Assembly: GCA_963642455.1 (NCBI GenBank)
Contig: CAVIGM010000054.1
Location: 1-6,686 of the forward strand
DNA length: 6,686 nt
Source: Crickella sp963642455
Lineage (GTDB): Bacteria > Bacillota > Clostridia > Peptostreptococcales > Anaerovoracaceae
Direction of reading: 5' to 3'
The notes below the pieces were generated by a model. That model did not search any database, was not told where the DNA came from, and worked only from the letters and a program-made list of their open reading frames with translations. Shown piece by piece: positions 1-4,255 of this stretch. The translations under genes were made by a program, and so were the position numbers. Positions within the stretch are counted from its first letter, which is position 1. Every line of letters starts with the position of its first letter.

Positions 1-746
1 AACGACTGCTGGAACGTATTGCACTCTCTCCCTATAAGAATAACTTTATTCTCAAAGGGGGTTTTCTGATTTCCTCTATTGTGGGCCTTGATACGCGGAC
101 AACAATGGATCTGGATACAACGATAAAAGGTTTCACTCTAACGCATGAAGCCATTCGCGAAATCTTTACAGAGATTTGTGCCATACAGATTGCTGATGAT
201 GTGCAATTTGAAATGACGGGCGTCTCCGACATTCGAAAAACCGACGATTACCCAGGAGTCCGAGTCTCGCTTAAAGCAAACTATCCGCCAATCAGTGTGC
301 CTCTGACTGTCGACGTCACTACTGGTGACATGATAACACCCAGCGAGGTGGAATACTCATACCCGCTGCTGTTTGATGACCGCAAAATAAATATTCTTGC
401 CTACAATCTTGAAACTATACTAGCAGAAAAATTAGAAACCGTGCTATCTCGCGGCATTGCGAATACACGTCCAAGAGATTTTTATGATGTTCATGTCTTG
501 TATGCACTACATGGTACACAATGTGACAATGCAATGTTGCGCCTAGCACTGGAACGAACCACACAGAAGCGTGGCAGCAACATAATCTTAACAGACTATC
601 AAGAAATTATAAAAACCATTCGCGAAAGCAGTATGCTCCGTAGTTTGTGGGAGAAATATGGTCGTGAATATGAGTATGCAAAGGATATTTCCTTCGAGGA
701 TACCTGCGAAAGCATTCAGAATATTATGAACGCAATCATTGTATAA
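1..746 (+). CDS. AbiEii/AbiGii-family nucleotidyltransferase toxin, 5' end missing
   Basis: The reading frame is open from base 3 to the TAA at 744-746 and shows 247 residues. It continues past the left edge, so the GTG at 81 is not the start: the residues before it (RLLERIALSPYKNNF, then LKGGFLISS) are typical of the family. Visible nucleotidyltransferase landmarks are the KGG motif at residues 18-20, the DLD metal-binding motif at 36-38, a further Asp at 104 (LTVDV), and the family signature AEKLE...RPRDFYD at about 141-162. All key residues seem intact. Roughly 30-50 N-terminal residues are missing compared with usual family lengths near 280-300. Known relatives are toxins of type IV toxin-antitoxin or phage-abortive systems, and some transfer nucleotides to tRNA. 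The usual partner is an AbiEi-type winged-helix antitoxin encoded just upstream, which would lie outside this window. No U-tract terminator follows the stop. Family assignment is firm; toxicity is inferred. Confidence 0.9.
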   Translation, partial: RLLERIALSPYKNNFILKGGFLISSIVGLDTRTTMDLDTTIKGFTLTHEAIREIFTEICAIQIADDVQFEMTGVSDIRKTDDYPGVRVSLKANYPPISVPLTVDVTTGDMITPSEVEYSYPLLFDDRKINILAYNLETILAEKLETVLSRGIANTRPRDFYDVHVLYALHGTQCDNAMLRLALERTTQKRGSNIILTDYQEIIKTIRESSMLRSLWEKYGREYEYAKDISFEDTCESIQNIMNAIIV

Positions 747-820
747 ATGAAATTAAAGTTCTTAAGTCGAATCCCCCGCTGCGTCACTTCTTGTGAGAAC
801 CATCTATGCAAGCTACTCTA

Positions 821-910
821 TGTGTCGAACGATGAACATGTTGCAAGATGTTTGTGTTGACAGATGAGCATGTTGAAAAATGGCTGTGTTAAATGATGTT
901 TGTGTTGAAC
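821..910. repeat. Degenerate ~32-bp direct repeats
   Basis: Two units can be aligned: 831-860 (GATGAACATGTTGCAAGATG...) and 863-892 (GATGAGCATGTTGAAAAATG...). Each ends in TGTGTTGA or TGTGTTAA. A partial third unit (893-910, ATGATGTTTGTGTTGAAC) and a preceding TGTGTCGAAC (821-830) extend the pattern. The TGTGTYGAAC-like word recurs at 821, 853, 886 and 901. The copies are imperfect, so this looks like an old tandem duplication. It lies directly upstream of the first 37-nt palindrome. Confidence 0.55.
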
Positions 911-926
911 TTGGTTCAGCAAAAAA

Positions 927-963
927 TAGAGAAAATCGCCTCCAAATCGCATGATTTTCTCTA
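927..963. repeat. 37-nt palindrome, copy 1
   Basis: The arms TAGAGAAAATC (927-937) and GATTTTCTCTA (953-963) are perfect complements, with one further G-T wobble pair inside. It differs from copy 4 at only 3 of 37 positions. The similarity to copy 2 continues upstream: TTGGTTCAGCAAAAAA at 911 matches TTGGTTCGGAAGAAAA at 1007, so copies 1 and 2 share a unit of about 53 nt. Confidence 0.85.
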
Positions 964-1022
964 CTCGCTCGCTTCTTTATCGTAACGAGCTTGTTGCTAC
1001 AAGAAGTTGGTTCGGAAGAAAA

Positions 1023-1059
1023 TAGAGAAAATCGATGCAAAATCGCTCTATTTTCTCTA
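1023..1059. repeat. 37-nt palindrome, copy 2
   Basis: The arms TAGAGAAAAT (1023-1032) and ATTTTCTCTA (1050-1059) pair over 10 bp, then a C/T mismatch, then one G-C pair. There are five differences from copy 4, four of them in the loop. It starts exactly 96 bp after copy 1. Confidence 0.85.
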
Positions 1060-1083
1060 CTATCTATTGGATTTAGAAAGGAA

Positions 1084-1112
1084 GACCGCGCTTCAATCAC
1101 TGAAGCACGGTC
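1084..1112. other. Hairpin between palindromes 2 and 3
   Basis: GACCG (1084-1088) pairs with CGGTC (1108-1112). After a C/A mismatch, GCTTCA (1090-1095) pairs with TGAAGC (1101-1106), leaving the 5-nt loop ATCAC. This makes an 11-bp stem unrelated in sequence to the 37-nt repeats. No U-run follows on the plus strand (AACATATG), so it is not a standard terminator. Confidence 0.6.
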
Positions 1113-1129
1113 AACATATGACATATTAG

Positions 1130-1166
1130 TAGAGAAAATCGCCTCAGAATCAGCGGATTTTCTCTA
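1130..1166. repeat. 37-nt palindrome, copy 3
   Basis: The arms TAGAGAAAATC (1130-1140) and GATTTTCTCTA (1156-1166) are perfect complements. The loop is the most diverged of the four, with 7 differences from copy 4, all between the conserved arms. It starts 107 bp after copy 2. Confidence 0.85.
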
Positions 1167-1191
1167 TAAATGACGAAACCAAGTTGCATGT

Positions 1192-1220
1192 GCCACATAC
1201 AATGTGGCCTCGCAATGAGG
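1192..1220. other. Paired small hairpins between palindromes 3 and 4
   Basis: GCCACAT (1192-1198) and ATGTGGC (1202-1208) form a perfect 7-bp stem with the loop ACA. Immediately after, CCTC (1208-1211) and GAGG (1217-1220) can form a second short stem that shares base 1208. The sequence does not resemble the repeats on either side. Confidence 0.5.
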
Positions 1221-1225
1221 AGGAG

Positions 1226-1262
1226 TAGAGAAAATCGGCTCCAAATCGCTCGATTTTCTCTA
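1226..1262. repeat. 37-nt palindrome, copy 4
   Basis: This is the best paired copy: TAGAGAAAATCG (1226-1237) against CGATTTTCTCTA (1251-1262), a perfect 12-bp stem with a 13-nt loop. TTTTTGCG follows on the plus strand, so this copy could also act as a weak plus-strand terminator. It starts 96 bp after copy 3. Confidence 0.85.
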
Positions 1263-1278
1263 TTTTTGCGAGTCCCAA

Positions 1279-1310
1279 CGCCCGAATCGCCCGAATCGCC
1301 GCCTGATTCG
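1279..1310. repeat. Short CGCCCGAAT direct repeats with small stem
   Basis: CGCCCGAAT occurs twice in tandem (1279-1287, 1288-1296). It is followed by CGCCGCCTGATTCG, in which GATTCG (1305-1310) can pair with CGAATC (1292-1297). Function is unknown. It lies just beyond the tuf terminator. Confidence 0.45.
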
Positions 1311-1331
1311 CTCGATGCACCCAATGCAACT

Positions 1332-1364
1332 AAAAAAGGCTCGCAGCTGATGCTGCGGGCCTTT
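1332..1364 (-). terminator. Rho-independent terminator of tuf
   Basis: Read on the minus strand, GGC-C-CGCAGC, loop ATCA, GCTGCG-A-GCC is followed by TTTTTT (complement of 1332-1337). The stem is GC-rich with one internal mismatch and lies about 50 bp past the tuf stop, as expected for an intrinsic terminator. Confidence 0.9.
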
Positions 1365-1380
1365 CATTACTTAATTCAGC

Positions 1381-1409
1381 GAATTTCGATTCTCGAATCA
1401 AGCGAATTC
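1381..1409. other. Small bulged stem in the tuf 3' untranslated region
   Basis: GAATT-t-CG (1381-1388) can pair with CGAATTC (1403-1409), and ATTC (1389-1392) with GAAT (1395-1398). It lies between the tuf stop codon and the terminator hairpin. Whether it folds in the cell is a guess. Confidence 0.35.
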
Positions 1410-1411
1410 AA

Positions 1412-2605
1412 TTATTCGATAATCTCGATAACTACGCCGGATCCTACTGTTCTTCCGCCTTCTCTGATAGCGAATCTCAGTCCCTCTTCGATAGCGATTG
1501 GTGTGATCAGCTCGATCTCCATTACTACGTTATCTCCAGGCATGCACATCTCTGTGCCTTCTGGAAGGTGAAGGTCTCCAGTTACGTCTGTTGTTCTGAA
1601 GTAGAACTGTGGTCTGTATCCGTTGAAGAATGGTGTATGTCTTCCGCCTTCTTCCTTCTTAAGTACGTATACCTGTCCCTTGAACTTTGTGTGTGGGTGA
1701 ATTGTTCCTGGCTTAGCAAGTACCTGTCCTCTTTCGATTTCAGTTCTCTCTACGCCTCTGAGGAGTACTCCGATGTTGTCGCCTGTCTCTGCCATGTCGA
1801 GTGTCTTCTTGAACATCTCTACGCCTGTGCAGACTACTTTTCTCTTCTCGTCCTTAAGTCCTACGATTTCTACTTCGTCACTTACCTTAAGTGTTCCTCT
1901 CTCTACTCTTCCTGTTGCTACTGTTCCTCTTCCCATGATTGAGAATACGTCCTCTACTGGCATCAGGAATGGCTGATCGTTTGCTCTCTCTGGCTCTGGA
2001 ATGTAGCTGTCTACTGCTTCCATAAGCTCTACTACCTTGTCTGCCCACTCGCCTGTTGGGTCCTCAAGTGCCTTAAGTGCGGATCCTCTGATGATTGGTG
2101 TGTCATCGCCTGGGAATTCGTACTCGTCAAGAAGTTCTCTTACTTCCATCTCTACGAGGTCAAGAAGCTCCTCGTCGTCTACCATGTCGCACTTGTTAAG
2201 GAATACGATGATGTAAGGTACTCCTACCTGTCTTGACAGAAGGATGTGCTCTCTTGTCTGTGGCATTGGTCCATCTGTTGCTGCTACTACCAGAATAGCT
2301 CCGTCCATCTGAGCTGCTCCTGTAATCATGTTCTTTACATAGTCAGCGTGTCCTGGGCAGTCTACGTGTGCGTAGTGTCTGTTAGGTGTCTCGTACTCAA
2401 CGTGTGCTGTTGAGATCGTGATTCCTCTTGCCTTCTCTTCTGGTGCCTTGTCAATCTGATCGAATGCTACGCCACCACCGAGTCCATACTTGTTAGCAAG
2501 TACGCTTGTGATTGCTGCTGTCAGAGTTGTCTTACCATGGTCAACGTGGCCGATTGTACCAATGTTGATATGTGGCTTGGTTCTTTCGTATTTCTGCTTA
2601 GCCAT
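1412..2605 (-). CDS. tuf: Translation elongation factor Tu (EF-Tu)
   Basis: The 397-residue protein is full length for bacterial EF-Tu, the GTPase that delivers aminoacyl-tRNA to the ribosome. All G-motifs are present: GHVDHGKT (19-26, P-loop), RGITI (60-64, switch I), DCPG (82-85, switch II), NKCD (137-140, guanine recognition) and SALKAL (175-180). Domain 2 (about 210-300) and domain 3 (about 304-397, ending GGRTVGSGVVIEIIE) follow without gaps. The ATG (complement of 2603-2605) is preceded by AGGAGGAG four bases upstream (complement of 2610-2617). The gene is not in the usual str operon (rpsG-fusA-tuf) here: its nearest upstream gene on the same strand is tRNA-Thr, and the terminator at 1332-1364 ends the unit. 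A second tuf elsewhere in the genome is possible but cannot be judged. No sign of damage or transfer. Confidence 0.99.
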   Translation of the reverse strand: MAKQKYERTKPHINIGTIGHVDHGKTTLTAAITSVLANKYGLGGGVAFDQIDKAPEEKARGITISTAHVEYETPNRHYAHVDCPGHADYVKNMITGAAQMDGAILVVAATDGPMPQTREHILLSRQVGVPYIIVFLNKCDMVDDEELLDLVEMEVRELLDEYEFPGDDTPIIRGSALKALEDPTGEWADKVVELMEAVDSYIPEPERANDQPFLMPVEDVFSIMGRGTVATGRVERGTLKVSDEVEIVGLKDEKRKVVCTGVEMFKKTLDMAETGDNIGVLLRGVERTEIERGQVLAKPGTIHPHTKFKGQVYVLKKEEGGRHTPFFNGYRPQFYFRTTDVTGDLHLPEGTEMCMPGDNVVMEIELITPIAIEEGLRFAIREGGRTVGSGVVIEIIE

Positions 2606-2641
2606 TTGTCTCCTCCTATTAAATAACGTTATTATTAAGAA

Positions 2642-2681
2642 GCGTAAGCACAGGCGTCCCTGCGCCTACATGCGTTACCGC
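2642..2681 (-). promoter_or_regulatory. Bulged stem-loop between tRNA-Thr and tuf
   Basis: Going inward on the minus strand, GCG, TAA, GCA and AGGCG pair with CGCCT, TGC, TTA and CGC around the 6-nt loop CAGGGA. That gives about 14 base pairs interrupted by small bulges. The stem begins on the base immediately after the tRNA CCA end (2682). Only TTCTTAATAATAACG follows, so it would be a poor terminator. A processing signal or partial attenuator in the tRNA-tuf transcript is plausible, but this is inference. Confidence 0.5.
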
Positions 2682-2758
<77 letters not shown>

Positions 2759-2769
2759 ACATCGCTACT

Positions 2770-2799
2770 ATTATAATATATGCGAGGACTTTTTTTCAA
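2770..2799 (-). promoter_or_regulatory. Promoter of the tRNA-Thr/tuf unit
   Basis: On the minus strand TTGAAA (complement of 2794-2799) is followed after 18 bp by a consensus TATAAT (complement of 2770-2775). The -10 box ends 11 bp before the mature tRNA 5' end, so the primary transcript would carry a very short leader. No convincing separate promoter lies between the tRNA and tuf, so this site probably serves both. Confidence 0.85.
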
Positions 2800-2862
2800 G
2801 TATTATGCTGTTTTTCTCGCGGAAAGTCAGCTGCGTGTCGTACGTGTGCCCGCTGTCAAAAT

Positions 2863-2879
2863 CTCGCAGTGCATGCGAG
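2863..2879. other. Inverted repeat in the tRNA-Thr/buk divergent region
   Basis: CTCGCA (2863-2868) and TGCGAG (2874-2879) are perfect complements with a 5-nt loop, GTGCA. It sits about 40 bp upstream of the buk -35 box and about 65 bp upstream of the tRNA -35 box. It could be an operator for either unit, but there is no further evidence. The rest of 2800-2916 shows no gene. Confidence 0.35.
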
Positions 2880-2916
2880 TTCGTGGCGAGCCTCGAATCC
2901 ATTTTCTTTCTTGCAC

Positions 2917-2945
2917 TTGAATTTTGCCCTATGAGATTGTAAAAT
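2917..2945 (+). promoter_or_regulatory. Promoter of the butyrate-kinase-like gene
   Basis: TTGAAT (2917-2922) and TAAAAT (2940-2945) are separated by 17 bp and are close to the housekeeping sigma consensus. The start codon is about 70 bp downstream, so an untranslated leader of about 65 nt is expected. The leader is AT-rich and shows no strong fold. Confidence 0.75.
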
Positions 2946-3016
2946 TTAACGTGGTCGTGAAATGATTATACTAACTAATAAATCATATATTATATAAATC
3001 AAAGGAGACTAAAGTT

Positions 3017-4099
3017 ATGGCGAATTTAATTCTTGTTATCAATCCTGGTTCAACATCGACAAAAGTTGCGCTTTTCGACGGAGAGGTAGAAAGATGTTCG
3101 GAGAACCTTTCGCATTCAGCTGACGAGCTTAAGGGATTCGATAGCATTAACGATCAGTATGAATTCCGTAAGGATGCAGTAATGGCATTCCTCGATAAGA
3201 ACGGCGTTAAGCCTGAAGAGCTTGACGGAATCGCTTGCCGCGGAGCTGCTCTTGCCGAGCTCGAGCCTGGCGCTTATGTAGTTGACGAGCATTTTGTAGA
3301 ACTTGCAAGAGTTGCAATCAACCCACACCCTGCTAACCTTGCTCTCATGATCGGCTACGAGATGAAAAAGCAGTTCGGAACACCTTGCTACGCTTACGAC
3401 CTCGTATGCGGAACGGGTAAGCCAGAGGAAGTTTTTACACTTTCGGGACTCAAGGAAATCACAAGACCTTTCCTTACACACGTTCTTAACGCAAGAGCCG
3501 TAAGCTTCGAGCAGGCTAAGCGCGACAACACAAGCATTTACGACAACACATATATCGTATGCCACCTCGGCGGCGGAGTTAGCACCAACCTCATCGTTAA
3601 CGGAATCATCAAGGATATCTGCGGCGACGACGAGAACGGTTTCTCCCCAGAAAGAGCCGGCTCACTTCCTTGCCGTAAGCTCGTAAGACTCTGCTTCTCA
3701 GGCAAATACACAGAAAAGGAAATTCAGAAGCTCATGAAGGGCAAGGGCGGCCTCATGTCCTACCTCGGAACTTCGGATATCAGAGACGTTGAGAAGATGA
3801 TCAACGACGGCGATGAATACGCTAAGATGGTCCTCGACGCAATGGTTCTTCAGCTTGCTAAGGACATCGGTTCAATGGCTACAGTTGTTAATGGAAAAGT
3901 TGACAAGATCATCCTCACAGGCGGAATCGCATTCAGCAAGATGTTCACAGACCTCGTAACAGAGAAGGTTTCGTTCCTTGCTCCTGTTTCGGTAATTCCG
4001 GGTGCTTTCGAGATGGAGGCTCTCGCAAAAGGAATCGACAGAGTGCTCAAGGGCGAAGAGAAAGCTCAGACCTATACAGGCGAGGCTATGCACGACTAA
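3017..4099 (+). CDS. buk: Butyrate kinase family protein (acyl-phosphate kinase), divergent
   Basis: The 360-residue protein matches the usual butyrate kinase length (about 355-360) and aligns throughout with that branch of the acetate/butyrate kinase (ASKHA) family, which converts butyryl-phosphate and ADP to butyrate and ATP. Landmarks are INPGSTSTK (8-16), HLGGG (183-187, phosphate loop), SPER (210-213), GKGGLMSYLGT (242-252) and ILTGGIA (299-305). The likely catalytic positions by analogy with acetate kinase are kept: N9, R75, D128, H183, R213 and E332. Several neighbours differ from typical Buk: CRGA replaces GRGG at 74-77, PHPANLA replaces QHASNLG at 103-109, and DLVCGTG replaces DPVVVDE at 128-134. 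The substrate may therefore be another short or branched acyl-phosphate. AAAGGAG (3001-3007) lies 9 bases before the ATG. The gene stands alone, without the phosphotransbutyrylase gene (ptb) often found beside buk. Family is secure; substrate is not. Confidence 0.92.
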   Translation: MANLILVINPGSTSTKVALFDGEVERCSENLSHSADELKGFDSINDQYEFRKDAVMAFLDKNGVKPEELDGIACRGAALAELEPGAYVVDEHFVELARVAINPHPANLALMIGYEMKKQFGTPCYAYDLVCGTGKPEEVFTLSGLKEITRPFLTHVLNARAVSFEQAKRDNTSIYDNTYIVCHLGGGVSTNLIVNGIIKDICGDDENGFSPERAGSLPCRKLVRLCFSGKYTEKEIQKLMKGKGGLMSYLGTSDIRDVEKMINDGDEYAKMVLDAMVLQLAKDIGSMATVVNGKVDKIILTGGIAFSKMFTDLVTEKVSFLAPVSVIPGAFEMEALAKGIDRVLKGEEKAQTYTGEAMHD

Positions 4100-4162
4100 G
4101 CCTATAGGGCAGATTAAGATTCAACAAAGAATCAGAATCAGAAGAATCAAAAATAGAATTAG

Positions 4163-4209
4163 AAAAAACGGAGGATTATCCATCGATGTTACTCGAGTGG
4201 GTAATCCTC
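4163..4209. terminator. Shared two-way terminator of buk and the LRR gene
   Basis: GAGGATTATCCA (4171-4182) pairs with TGGGTAATCCTC (4198-4209, one T-G pair), and TCGA (4183-4186) pairs with TCGA (4193-4196), with one bulged G and the loop TGTTAC. On the minus strand the stem is followed by CGTTTTTTC (complement of 4162-4170), a good U-tract for the LRR gene. On the plus strand TTCATTTCTT follows, a weaker tract for buk. An AGAATC-rich run (4129-4150) lies just upstream. Confidence 0.85.
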
Positions 4210-4255
4210 TTCATTTCTTATACTTCTTATACTTCGTGCAACAATCTAAGCCGTG

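Larger units (their letters stand above)
747..1411. other. Gene-free, repeat-rich region between convergent abiEii-like gene and tuf
   Basis: This 665-bp stretch has no ORF I would defend. The short frames that cross it owe their similarity to one another (a recurring REN-AI-x-RFSL pattern on the minus strand) to the palindromic repeat being read through, and none has a good ribosome binding site. From left to right it holds degenerate direct repeats, four 37-nt palindromes, several unrelated short hairpins, a run of CGCCCGAAT repeats, the tuf terminator, and a small stem just after the tuf stop. Confidence 0.75.

Noticed and set aside
81..83. GTG as the start of the AbiEii-like protein
   Set aside because: The open frame upstream encodes the conserved LKGGF motif, which belongs to the nucleotidyltransferase fold.
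927..1262. CRISPR array, suggested by regularly spaced 37-nt repeats
   Set aside because: Repeats differ at up to 7 positions and are palindromic end to end, spacers are 59-70 bp, there are only four copies, and no cas gene is visible.
927..1262. Type III toxin-antitoxin RNA repeats (ToxI-like)
   Set aside because: Those are close tandem direct repeats upstream of a ToxN-type endonuclease. Here the copies are separated by unrelated spacers, lie downstream, and the toxin is of the AbiEii family.
813..1324. Small minus-strand proteins sharing an REN-AI-x-RFSL pattern
   Set aside because: The shared residues are just the 37-nt palindrome translated. The frame changes between copies 2 and 3, and no ribosome binding site or family supports them.
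1170..1571. 133-residue plus-strand ORF
   Set aside because: It crosses palindrome 4, the tuf terminator and the antisense of the tuf 3' end, so it is a shadow frame.
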